Of a DNA stretch of 15,016 nucleotides, positions 7,274-14,715 are shown piece after piece. Under the pieces are notes generated by a model, which saw only the letters and a program-made list of their open reading frames with translations, was not told where the DNA came from and did not search any database. The translations under genes and the position numbers were made by a program. The stretch spans positions 1-15,016 of the forward strand of contig UQUR01000018.1 in assembly GCA_900544345.1 (NCBI GenBank), written 5' to 3'. The DNA comes from an uncultured Sutterella sp. Lineage in GTDB: Bacteria; Pseudomonadota; Gammaproteobacteria; Burkholderiales; Burkholderiaceae_F. The first letter of the stretch is position 1. Each line of letters starts with the position of its first letter.

Positions 7274-9507
7274 TTTGCTCTTCCTCTCACCCACAAGCGC
7301 ATGAAGTAGAAAATGCCTGTGCCGACCAAAACAGCACAAACCAAAGCACACAAAACCAGTATCAAGGGATAATTACTCATAGTTTCCCAAATTTTGTGGT
7401 ACCAGGGCAGATCGCCGATCGTATAAGAATCACCTACCTTAAAGTCAACAATAGACTGACCGTTGATAATCGCTACAGCACCAGAAACAGTAGCCATAGA
7501 AGAGGGACTTTTAAGCTTTTCATTAAGCAGATAACTGCCAGCCTGTCCTTCACTTAGCAATGCCACAACTGTTCGATCAGAATCAAATGGAGACTGCAAT
7601 GAAACAATTGCTCCCACTCCTCCTTGGGGGCTGAAAAGCACCTCTTCGGGTTGCAAAAGCTTTTCACCCTTCAAATTATCGGCGATCGCCTTTTGGAGAG
7701 TTTCGGCATTGTCCTTCTTAAAGTCAGGCAATGTGATCGGCATTTCGCCAATGAGCAAAATATCTTTATCGTCCACAATATCTTCATTAGGACGATCAAC
7801 AACTGTCAATTGGGTCGCTACGGCACCCGTTACCGCTGCAATACGAGCCGTGGTATTTAAAAGTGTCGTCACTTTTTCAGCGGCAGCTTCTTTAGGAATC
7901 ACCGCGACGGTGCGAGACAGATCTGCAAATACCGAGTACGGATAAGCGCTTTGGGTAAAAAGCGTCAGATTCGGCATTTCGGCATAGTGGAAAAGACCAT
8001 TTAACGTCATCGTTGATGAAGGGTCAATTTCCATCTGGTGCGGCAAAAGAACAACTGACTTGCAATTGTCTGGAGAACCCTCCGAGAGTTCACGCCGATA
8101 CACAACCTCAAAACTCAAATCATTCTGAGCAGCCAAGGCCAAAGCTTCTGACGGGCTTGTAGCAAGAGGACCGTTAAAGGAGGGCAGGCGCATTTCTCTC
8201 TCACCGCTACTACTTTGATGCGAGAGATTGACAGAATCAATCAAATAATTGTTGATTCGCATGCGCAACTGTGCCTGATCTCCGCCTTCGGGTTTGGTAT
8301 AGCGGTATTTAAGATTCACATCTAATCCACCCGTACCCACCATATAAAGGTCCGGGGCGATACTCATCGGCATATGAACCGCAGGCGGAGCATAACCTCT
8401 GGAAGTCAATTGCCCCGGATATTGCATAATCCGAGAAAATGCAATCGTTTCATCAATTGGCACCCAGTTCGGAGCATCATATGCCTGACGGCTCTGGGGC
8501 TCCTTAAAGTCTTTAATGGGTAGCTTGTCACCAATTAAGACATGATCTCCCGAAGCCAATGCTTTCACGGCGACAACTAAATCAGCCTCATCACGCCCGG
8601 AAATCACCAGCATTTTGTCACTGAGGCTTTCAGGGGCATCCATCATCAAAATCTGCGGACCATCAGCCATCGGCAGATCATTTAAAAAACTTGGACGACT
8701 GGAATTCGTCGCAAAAACAAAAAAGTGTCCGTCAGTTGGAACACGATCGTAGTACACCGGAAAATCAGCTCCGCGCCACTGTGTAAATTTTCCGACCAAA
8801 GAAGACAAAATCGCTGCAGCCTTCTTTGTTTCATTATCAGGAGCTTTGGCAAAGACAACCGGAATGACAGATGGATTATTCGTATAGGTATCAATAAACG
8901 GAGCCGGCCAACGAGCTAAATCATTAGCAATTTTGACTTTTTGTTTAACCAATGACAAGGTGCTTTTGGCGTCAACATCTAACCACAACGTTTCACTTGA
9001 TGGTCTTTCGCAAATATTTTGATAGTGTCCGACAAATTCCAAAGTAATTTGATTGAGTGACTTAATCTGCTTGGGATCCAAGCTCACCTGAGTTCGATAG
9101 AGCTTACCTAAAGCTTCAGCTGTAACAGGGACAGACTGCTGAAGTTGCTCATTCAAATAAACATTAACTTGAGAACGAACAGGAATCAGTGCTGGGGAAG
9201 CAGTAAATGCTAAATTTAAAGTCGCAGAAGACACTAGCTCATCTGCACGTACTCCAAAATCCAAATACTGAATATTGTTAATCCCTGTTAGACGGATACG
9301 AGTGGCTTGACCGCCAGGAACCAATTGCAGCAAACCCGTTTGTTGAGTAAAAGAACCCGTTACATCAGTACGCCAAACAGGAGCCACCACAGAGGCATCA
9401 TTAAGGGCCTGTTGGGCCAGAGCCGATGCTGCCGACAAACTCAACAAAGCTGAACTGACCAAAACGACAGATACTTTGGATAAATTCACTTTAGACACTC
9501 TATACAT
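7270..9507 (-). CDS. bcsB: BcsB, cellulose synthase periplasmic subunit
   Basis: A 745-residue partner of BcsA, anchored in the inner membrane and lying mostly in the periplasm, where its carbohydrate-binding and flavodoxin-like domains guide the glucan. It has an N-terminal signal peptide (hydrophobic core about 12-30, likely cut after Ala31 in ALA-QQ). A C-terminal membrane helix at about 713-735 ends in a basic tail (RLWVRGRAK), the helix that packs on BcsA. Typical blocks are HYQNICERPSSETLW (Cys166) and NCKSVVLLPH (Cys482), and MPNLTLFTQSAYPYSVFADLSRT (from about residue 511) is characteristic of BcsB. The start ATG directly abuts the bcsA TAA with no spacer and no clear ribosome binding site, so translation is probably coupled. 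It overlaps bcsZ by 4 bp. Confidence 0.95.
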   Translation of the reverse strand: MYRVSKVNLSKVSVVLVSSALLSLSAASALAQQALNDASVVAPVWRTDVTGSFTQQTGLLQLVPGGQATRIRLTGINNIQYLDFGVRADELVSSATLNLAFTASPALIPVRSQVNVYLNEQLQQSVPVTAEALGKLYRTQVSLDPKQIKSLNQITLEFVGHYQNICERPSSETLWLDVDAKSTLSLVKQKVKIANDLARWPAPFIDTYTNNPSVIPVVFAKAPDNETKKAAAILSSLVGKFTQWRGADFPVYYDRVPTDGHFFVFATNSSRPSFLNDLPMADGPQILMMDAPESLSDKMLVISGRDEADLVVAVKALASGDHVLIGDKLPIKDFKEPQSRQAYDAPNWVPIDETIAFSRIMQYPGQLTSRGYAPPAVHMPMSIAPDLYMVGTGGLDVNLKYRYTKPEGGDQAQLRMRINNYLIDSVNLSHQSSSGEREMRLPSFNGPLATSPSEALALAAQNDLSFEVVYRRELSEGSPDNCKSVVLLPHQMEIDPSSTMTLNGLFHYAEMPNLTLFTQSAYPYSVFADLSRTVAVIPKEAAAEKVTTLLNTTARIAAVTGAVATQLTVVDRPNEDIVDDKDILLIGEMPITLPDFKKDNAETLQKAIADNLKGEKLLQPEEVLFSPQGGVGAIVSLQSPFDSDRTVVALLSEGQAGSYLLNEKLKSPSSMATVSGAVAIINGQSIVDFKVGDSYTIGDLPWYHKIWETMSNYPLILVLCALVCAVLVGTGIFYFMRLWVRGRAK

Positions 9508-12090
9508 TTATGATTTATTTGAGTTTAGCGCACAAGCTGCACGTCTCGGACAAAAGCTCGCACACCAAGAAAAAAGTTTAGGAACAATTTGTAACTTGCC
9601 CGGAAGAAATTCAATCATTGATCGATAGCCGTACCAGGCCAGAGAACCAAGTTTTAAAAAGCCCACCCACATACGGTCATCAACGTTGGATTTTTCAGGC
9701 ACCCACATCCCCTCACGAGAGAAGGTACAACGATTAAAGGCTCGCTCTGTTTCATAGTCATCAAGACAAAGTCTCAGTTCCAGTGCGCCTGAAGTTTCAC
9801 CTGCCAACACAACTGTCTTAAAACAGTAATACTTACCTCTATAAGTCATCAAGAGGCGAACGGCTTCTTCTGGCGACCAGATACGCGAGCGGTCAGCTAA
9901 CAATAACCGAACTTCAGTCTGAGAATATTGGACCATGGTCGCCTTGTAATTAACGTCCTTATCATCACAAATATTTACATCAATTTTGCAATGAATTCTC
10001 GGGAACTGATGCGTTTGCACCTCTTCAACAGCGACCGCCATAGAAGCACCCAAGATCATCAGGTTATAAGCAATCCAGCCCATGTTAATGACTAGAGTCA
10101 AGTATTCTGGATTGGGATCAAAAAATGCCTTGTAAAAACCAATCAATAACCCAACCAAATTCAAAGCAATTAAGAACAAGTAGGGTTTAGAGACAGGCCA
10201 ATCCAAATACTTCTGCCCAATTGTTCCGCCTTTGGCTGTAACGTTAAATTTACCTTTATGCGGAAAAATCAATGCAACTGTTGTCGGCAAAAGAATGTAC
10301 CAAGACAAAACAGTTTCATAAACTCCGCTTAAAAACGGATACCGATAACCTCTTTGTAAAATTTGATTCGTTAATGCCGAATGAATCATATGAGGCAGCA
10401 CATACGCAAAGATAGCCGCCGCGGTTGCATAGATGACATAGACATTGGCAAACATATAAGGCAAAGGCGCTACCAAAAATATCAAGCGAGGCAAACCATG
10501 GAAGAAATGGAACATCGCATTGAAAAAACACAACCGCTGAGGTAGTGTCAGGCCCTTTCCCAAAAAAGGATTGTCGAGCCTAAAAATCTGAATCATTCCC
10601 CTTGCCCAACGAATGCGCTGACCGATATGAGCAGCCAATGTTTCAGTGGAAAGCCCTGATGCTAGGGGCAAATCAATAAATGCAGAAGACCATCCTTTGC
10701 GATTGAGCTTTAGCGACGTATGCGCATCTTCTGTGACCGTTTCCACTGCAATACCACCCACCTCTTCGAGGGCTTTTCTTCTCATGACAGCACTTGAACC
10801 GCAAAACATCGTTGCATTCCACGTGTCGTTGCCTTTTTGAATAAAGTCATGGAAGAGTGAATTTTCAATCGGTATCGTCCGATCCAAATGAAGATTTTTC
10901 TCAAAAGGATCAGGAGAATAAAAGTGATGAGGTGTTTGAATAAGTGCAATTTTCGGATCTTTAATCAACCATCCCATCGTTTTTACAAGAAAATCAGAAG
11001 AAGGCACATGGTCACAGTCAAAAATCGTCACAAACTCACCACTGGTAACGGTCATGGCGTGGTTGATGTTACCGGCCTTAGCATGGTTGTGCTCTTTGCG
11101 CTTAATGTAACCCGCTCCGACTTCCTGAGCGAATTTTTCAAACAAAGGACGACTGCCGTCGTCGAGAATATAAACGTGCAGTTTCTCTTCAGGCCATTGT
11201 AAATTAAGTGCTGCAAACACCGTTGGTTTAACCACATCCAGCGACTCATTATATGTGGGAATAAAAATATCCACATGAGGCCAAAGTGCTTCATCTGCCG
11301 GCATCGGGAAGGGCTTTCTATCTAAAACCCAACAAACTTGGAAGTATCCCAACACCATGACAATGAAAGCGTAAAGTTCGGCCGCTAGCAACAGACAACT
11401 GAGGAAAATTCCCACGGGGGTATCTGTGTTTAAAGTGGACGTACAACGCCACCAAAGATATCGCCCAGAAACGACCATTGAGATCACAAAAAGCAGCATC
11501 AGCGTTAACCGAGCTTTAATTTTTCTTAACGCTAAAGCAGACAGAAGCATCACAGAAAGGAAAACCACCTGTCCTTGAATGTTAAAGGGCTGTGTGATAC
11601 ATAAAATGGCCAGTGCAGCTGCTAACCCACCCAAAATCCACAAAAGCGCGAGCTTAACAGAGCGAGGCAGTTCCTCTCCCTTCTTATCAATGGTATCTAA
11701 ACTTTTATGATTCCCATCAAGCGCTAAAGCTCCATAGTGCCCTACCAAGTTTCCCAATAAAGTTAACGCGTTGGAAATTTTCCTTCCAAACCAGACCAAT
11801 ACATTCCAAAGCCATCCGCTTTCCCCAGAGCCGTTAAAACAAAGCAAATAAAAGGTTTGAAAAAGCCAACGAACACAATCTCCCGCTTTCGGAGCCTGTG
11901 TATTAATTTGCGGATAAAGTTGGCTAAAGGCCTTCCGGTAGGCTTTGAAATATTGAGATTCCAAAGGCAGCAAAATCCAAGCAAGAACCAGCCAAAACAA
12001 GTTCACAATAACACTTGTTTTTGACGATCCGTTTTCGCGCCAAAGAGCTGCTTTATCTTTAAAGTAATTAATGACTGTTGCCAGCGGCAT
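9508..12090 (-). CDS. bcsA: BcsA, cellulose synthase catalytic subunit with degenerate PilZ domain
   Basis: An 860-residue E. coli-type BcsA: a membrane processive GT2 enzyme that makes beta-1,4-glucan from UDP-glucose and moves it through its own channel. N-terminal membrane helices fill roughly residues 24-42, 145-165, 172-208 and 228-250. The GT domain shows DDGS (310-313), HAKAGN (336-341), DCD (358-360), TED (453-455, catalytic base Asp455) and QRIRW (491-495). The gating loop FNVTAKGG (615-622) is intact. The C-terminal PilZ region (about 683-790) aligns with E. coli BcsA through VAVE and CTF, but the c-di-GMP motifs are lost. RxxxR reads HQFPR (694-698) and DxSxxG reads QYSQTE (721-726). 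Arg698 is the only arginine between residues 683 and 727. The C-terminal tail (FLKLGSLAWYGYRSMIEF, then CPRR) is also E. coli-like. An in-frame TGA lies just upstream of the ATG, so the start is the longest possible, though no Shine-Dalgarno is evident. Confidence 0.96.
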   Translation of the reverse strand: MPLATVINYFKDKAALWRENGSSKTSVIVNLFWLVLAWILLPLESQYFKAYRKAFSQLYPQINTQAPKAGDCVRWLFQTFYLLCFNGSGESGWLWNVLVWFGRKISNALTLLGNLVGHYGALALDGNHKSLDTIDKKGEELPRSVKLALLWILGGLAAALAILCITQPFNIQGQVVFLSVMLLSALALRKIKARLTLMLLFVISMVVSGRYLWWRCTSTLNTDTPVGIFLSCLLLAAELYAFIVMVLGYFQVCWVLDRKPFPMPADEALWPHVDIFIPTYNESLDVVKPTVFAALNLQWPEEKLHVYILDDGSRPLFEKFAQEVGAGYIKRKEHNHAKAGNINHAMTVTSGEFVTIFDCDHVPSSDFLVKTMGWLIKDPKIALIQTPHHFYSPDPFEKNLHLDRTIPIENSLFHDFIQKGNDTWNATMFCGSSAVMRRKALEEVGGIAVETVTEDAHTSLKLNRKGWSSAFIDLPLASGLSTETLAAHIGQRIRWARGMIQIFRLDNPFLGKGLTLPQRLCFFNAMFHFFHGLPRLIFLVAPLPYMFANVYVIYATAAAIFAYVLPHMIHSALTNQILQRGYRYPFLSGVYETVLSWYILLPTTVALIFPHKGKFNVTAKGGTIGQKYLDWPVSKPYLFLIALNLVGLLIGFYKAFFDPNPEYLTLVINMGWIAYNLMILGASMAVAVEEVQTHQFPRIHCKIDVNICDDKDVNYKATMVQYSQTEVRLLLADRSRIWSPEEAVRLLMTYRGKYYCFKTVVLAGETSGALELRLCLDDYETERAFNRCTFSREGMWVPEKSNVDDRMWVGFLKLGSLAWYGYRSMIEFLPGKLQIVPKLFSWCASFCPRRAACALNSNKS

Positions 12091-12187
12091 TTTTATTCAG
12101 TGAAATCGTCTGATAGAAACAATCAAAATCAGAAGCAATCTCAAGCAATTAGAGGTCAAATATGTCGGAAGTTTTACGAAGCGACTG

Positions 12188-12193
12188 ATTATA
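12188..12193 (-). promoter_or_regulatory. bcsA: Candidate -10 box for the bcsA operon
   Basis: On the minus strand a perfect TATAAT lies about 98 bp before the bcsA start, in the 239-bp gap between the divergent genes. No good -35 box sits at 16-18 bp (AAGGCT at 17 bp), so an activator may be required, or the match is chance in AT-rich DNA. A leader of about 90 nt would result. Confidence 0.35.
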
Positions 12194-12232
12194 AACAACT
12201 TCAAAAATAAAGCCTTAACAAAATGTTAGCTA

Positions 12233-12261
12233 TTGACTGGCAAATGGTTCAATCAGGCAAT
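12233..12261 (+). promoter_or_regulatory. Weak candidate promoter for the RomA-type gene
   Basis: TTGACT (12233-12238) is a 5/6 match to the -35 consensus. At 17 bp the -10 position reads GGCAAT, only 3/6. The boxes lie about 70 bp before the start of the divergent gene. The -35 is suggestive; the pair is not strong. Confidence 0.25.
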
Positions 12262-12329
12262 AAAAAAGTTCAAACAGGAGAAAGACACTTCCTTATTTCT
12301 TTTATTATGAAAGAAACAAGGAAAACAAC

Positions 12330-12950
12330 ATGAAACGTCGAACAGCTTTTGTTCTATCTGGAGTCGGTATTGCTTTAGCGTGTTGCTTTGGCGCTGGTTA
12401 CCGTTTTTTGCACAGTGCTCGTTTCGGAGCCATCCCATCAACGCCTTCTGCCTTTGCAAAATGCTCGCATTTTCATAATGGCACTTTTCACAACACCCTG
12501 CCGACTCCCGTACTCACCGATAACAGTACTATGGTCGAGGCTTTTGCCAAATCTCTGGTTACCCCAAAAATTGACCCTGAACCAACAGCCCCACTCCCAA
12601 CAGTCAAAATAGATCTTAAGCAGCTTCCACAGCCAAACAATATTTTGATTTGGTTGGGCCACTCTTCTTTTTATATTCAGCTTTCCGGTAAAAGAATTTT
12701 GATTGACCCAGTGTTAAGCGATTATGCCTCTCCTATTTCCTGGAGTACTAAGGCCTTTAAAGGAACACATATTTATGATCCTAAAGACTTCCCGAATATA
12801 GATTTTTTGATTATTTCTCATGACCATTGGGACCATTTGGATTATCCCACTGTCATAGCATTAAAAGACAAAATCGGGAACATCATTTGTCCTTTGGGCA
12901 CGGATGCACACTTTTTGCGATGGGGATTTCCTACCAAACAAATTCATAGT
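12330..12950 (+). pseudogene. RomA-type metallo-beta-lactamase-fold protein, 5' fragment
   Basis: The first 207 residues of a metallo-beta-lactamase-fold hydrolase of the RomA/NAPE-PLD-like group, whose members are usually about 350-370 residues. Residues 6-26 form an N-terminal membrane anchor or signal. NGTFHNTLPTPVLT (50-63) is characteristic of the RomA group. IWLGHSSFYI (107-116) and DPVLSDYASPISW (126-138) precede the metal-binding HDHWDH (164-169). The family match stops after WGFPTKQIHS (198-207). The open frame runs on to 13049, but its last 32 residues come from the IS left end. The remaining metal ligands expected downstream (in PARHFSG and GDSGY) are absent, so the product cannot be a normal enzyme. 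AAGGAAA upstream is a good ribosome binding site. Function of the intact family member is not known to me beyond a predicted hydrolase. The 3' remnant is at 14698-14892. Confidence 0.8.
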
Positions 12951-12965
12951 ATTGTGACAAGGAAA

Positions 12966-12985
12966 CTTGCGATTTTAATCGCGAG
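12966..12985 (+). repeat. IS left-end subterminal hairpin
   Basis: CTTGCGATT and AATCGCGAG form a 9-bp stem with one T-G wobble and a TT loop. Imperfect subterminal palindromes at this place are the TnpA recognition structures in single-stranded IS200/IS605 ends. It shares both outer arms with the hairpin at 14669-14688. Confidence 0.65.
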
Positions 12986-12999
12986 AGGAATTGTCACTG

Positions 13000-13020
13000 G
13001 CCCATTAGGGCGATTTTTTT
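13000..13020 (+). terminator. Short terminator-like hairpin insulating tnpA
   Basis: GCCC-ATTA-GGGC followed by GA and seven T lies between the IS left end and tnpA. The stem is only 4 bp, so it is weak, but its place would stop transcription entering from the RomA-type promoter and limit transposase expression. Confidence 0.35.
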
Positions 13021-13021
13021 G

Positions 13022-13027
13022 TATAAT
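13022..13027 (+). promoter_or_regulatory. tnpA: Candidate -10 box for tnpA
   Basis: A perfect TATAAT sits 27 bp before the tnpA start, directly after the terminator-like hairpin. No -35 box at normal spacing is evident, and no strong ribosome binding site precedes the ATG, consistent with low expression. Confidence 0.35.
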
Positions 13028-13054
13028 TCAGAAACCATGTGATTATTAATATAT

Positions 13055-13468
13055 ATGATTAACATAATATTTAATCGAAATTGTGTCTATCAAACTGCTT
13101 ACCATGCGGTTTGGTGCCCCAAGTATCGAAAACCTATTTTGACCGGGGCGATTGCTTCAGAGATGAAATCCCTTATAGAAGCCATCTGTCTTGAACGGCA
13201 ATGGAGTATTTTGGCTCTGGAAGTTCAACCGGATCACATCCACTTGTTTGTCAGTATTCCACCGGCTACTTCAGTTGCTGATGCAATCAAAATTTTAAAA
13301 GGTAGTACCGCTCGAAAGTTATTTGTAAAATTCCCTGAATTAAAAAAACAATTGTGGGGAGGTCATCTGTGGTCTCCGTCTTATTATGTGGGCACTGCCG
13401 GCAACGTCAGTTCCGAAACGATTCAGAAATACATTGAAAGAACTGAACATATCAAAGGGCGCCGGTAA
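13055..13468 (+). CDS. tnpA: TnpA, Y1 HUH transposase of IS200/IS605
   Basis: A 137-residue single-strand DNA transposase that cuts and joins IS ends as a dimer through a 5'-phosphotyrosine. The family's usual length is 130-155 residues. The metal-binding HUH motif is QPDHIHLFV (His61, His63), and the catalytic tyrosine is Tyr126 in IQKYIERTEH. Other typical blocks are YHAVWCPKYRKPIL near the N-terminus and LWGGHLWSPSYYVGT before the catalytic helix. All key residues are present and the frame is open, so the enzyme may be active. Its 3' end overlaps the tnpB frame. Confidence 0.95.
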   Translation: MINIIFNRNCVYQTAYHAVWCPKYRKPILTGAIASEMKSLIEAICLERQWSILALEVQPDHIHLFVSIPPATSVADAIKILKGSTARKLFVKFPELKKQLWGGHLWSPSYYVGTAGNVSSETIQKYIERTEHIKGRR

Positions 13469-14627
13469 GTTAAGCGCACCGTTTAACCTATCAACAACCG
13501 TTTGTATTCGGTTAAATGTGGATGCCGAGAGCGAGCAAAAATTGCATCTCACTCGCACTCTCTATCGTGACGCTTGTCGTTTGTTGGTCGACTTCGTTTG
13601 CAAAGATCCCGCTCAACGGAATTGGCAGCGTTTTAATCTTCACCATGCCGCTTACCATACGGTGAGAGCGACTATGCCGGATTTAGGCTCGCAGATGGTT
13701 TGCAATGCTATCCGTTCGGTTTCTTCGGCCTACAAAGCAGAACTAAGCAAACATCCGCGAAAAAACAAGACGGATCCGCTCAAGCGAATTGTTTTTAAAA
13801 ATCCCTCCATCCATTTGGATAAGAATACCATTACTTATCACTCCGATTTAACGGCAGCCACCGTCTACACAGTACGGGGTCGTGTCAAAGTGGATTTATG
13901 TCCGGGGGAATTTCAAAAGCGATTACTTCAGCAAGGCAAGCTTAAAGAAAGCAATTTAGTCTATCGAAAGAACAAGAAAGGAGGCTTTTGGTCCCTTCAC
14001 ATCACTTTGGAGTTTGAATCCACACTGGGGGCTTTACCCAAGGAGTTGAGCAAAGAGGAAGTGATTGGAGTGGATGTGGGGAAAAACAATATCGCCGCGA
14101 TATCCACCGGGCAGTTGTGGAAAGCCGCCCAATTAAAGTTCAAACGAGATAAATACTTAGGGTTGCGTGCGCGTTTACAACGCAATGGCTCGCAAAGTGC
14201 CAGACAGCACTTGCGCAAGGCTTCGGGTAGAGAAAGACGCCACGTAACACACATCAATCACGTTGTGAGTAAGTCAATTGTTCAAGAGGCGCTCAAGCGA
14301 AAAGCGAAGTTGGTGGTCTTGGAAAACTTGACGCATATCCGAGAGCGAATCAAGTGCGGCAAGCGAGTGAAAAGTCGCTTGCATCGCTGGTCTTTTAGAG
14401 AGCTTCAGCAGCAGATTGAATATAAAGCGCAAAGAAAAGGCATCCACGTTATATATGTGGATCCGCGCTATACATCACAAACGTGTTCGTCGTGTTTAAC
14501 GATAGGGAAACGAGACAAGCATCGTTTCGTTTGCCCGAACTGTGGTCTCCGAGCGCACAGCGACTTGAATGCAAGTCGGAATCTGCAAGGATTGGGCTAT
14601 CAGCTGATGGTTCAAGGGTTGCTGTAA
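13386..14627 (+). CDS. tnpB: TnpB, RNA-guided RuvC nuclease of IS200/IS605
   Basis: A TnpB/Cas12-ancestor nuclease, up to 413 residues. It is not needed for transposition chemistry. In studied elements it cuts DNA matching an omega RNA guide and helps the IS persist at its donor site. The three RuvC catalytic acids are present: Asp230 (VIGVDVGKNN), Glu313 (VVLENLTHIRERI) and Asp393 (HSDLNASRNL). The zinc finger is TCSSC with FVCPNCG. TnpB similarity begins only at about residue 40 (TTVCIRLNVDAESEQKLHL), so the ATG at 13386, inside tnpA, is probably not the true start. No ATG lies near residue 38-40; a TTG at 13434 is a candidate, or translation may be coupled to tnpA. The stop is followed by the IS right end, where the omega RNA should be encoded. 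Confidence 0.9.
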   Translation: MWALPATSVPKRFRNTLKELNISKGAGKLSAPFNLSTTVCIRLNVDAESEQKLHLTRTLYRDACRLLVDFVCKDPAQRNWQRFNLHHAAYHTVRATMPDLGSQMVCNAIRSVSSAYKAELSKHPRKNKTDPLKRIVFKNPSIHLDKNTITYHSDLTAATVYTVRGRVKVDLCPGEFQKRLLQQGKLKESNLVYRKNKKGGFWSLHITLEFESTLGALPKELSKEEVIGVDVGKNNIAAISTGQLWKAAQLKFKRDKYLGLRARLQRNGSQSARQHLRKASGRERRHVTHINHVVSKSIVQEALKRKAKLVVLENLTHIRERIKCGKRVKSRLHRWSFRELQQQIEYKAQRKGIHVIYVDPRYTSQTCSSCLTIGKRDKHRFVCPNCGLRAHSDLNASRNLQGLGYQLMVQGLL

Positions 14628-14715
14628 ACCAACCCCAATGTCGGATTGCTTAGACAATTACGATAAAGCTTTCGACATTTGTCGAGAGTTGTTTACCCCA
14701 GCTCACATCGGTAAA
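14591..14715 (+). ncRNA. Possible TnpB omega RNA (reRNA), limits approximate
   Basis: In TnpB elements the guide RNA scaffold overlaps the 3' end of tnpB and the right end, and the guide is the flanking host DNA just past the tip. Here ATTGGG (14591-14596) can pair with CCCAAT (14634-14639) around an inner stem GGGTTG/CAACCC (14616-14621 with 14630-14635), followed by the right-end hairpin at 14669-14688. If the tip is at 14696, the guide would begin at 14697 with CCCAGCTCACATCGG, inside the RomA-type remnant. The stems are visible; the RNA itself and its start are inferred. Confidence 0.35.
14669..14688 (+). repeat. IS right-end subterminal hairpin
   Basis: CTTTCGAC and GTCGAGAG form an 8-bp stem with one T-G wobble and loop ATTT. 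Against the left-end hairpin it has the same length and the same arm pattern CTTxCGA and TCGxGAG. AAAG lies directly before it and TTAC closely after it. This places the right tip of the IS some 60-70 bp past the tnpB stop. Confidence 0.55.

Larger units (their letters stand above)
12951..14696 (+). mobile_element. IS200/IS605-family insertion sequence (IS605/IS608-like), about 1.75 kb
   Basis: The element holds tnpA and tnpB in the same direction with overlapping coding regions, and both look intact. The left limit is placed where the RomA-family match ends (about 12951, uncertain by about 10 bp). The right limit is at TTAC (14693-14696), just past a hairpin that matches the left-end hairpin. 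Both hairpins are 20 nt long with arms CTTxCGA and TCGxGAG, as expected when one TnpA recognises both ends. The tetranucleotide AAAG directly before the right hairpin, together with TTAC after it, recalls the guide and cleavage tetranucleotides known from IS608. The exact tips are inferred. No target-site duplication is expected in this family. Confidence 0.8.

Noticed and set aside
7274..7351. Upstream extension of bcsZ by 26 residues
   Set aside because: It lies inside the bcsB 3' end, would precede a clear signal peptide, and has no ribosome binding site; the ATG at 7273 with the 4-bp ATGA overlap is better.
11052..11294. Readings on other frames inside bcsA, bcsB, pyrD and asmA
   Set aside because: They overlap well-supported genes, have no recognisable motifs or ribosome binding sites, and look like frame shadows.
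14616..14635. GGGTTG/CAACCC hairpin as the IS right-end recognition hairpin or a terminator
   Set aside because: It does not resemble the left-end hairpin and has no T run; it more likely belongs to the omega RNA scaffold.
14638..14697. The stretch DNYDKAFDICREL as native RomA-type sequence (family GDSGY...HF region)
   Set aside because: The resemblance is short, it would require a second internal deletion, and the DNA encoding it contains the hairpin that matches the IS left end. I judge it part of the IS, with some doubt.
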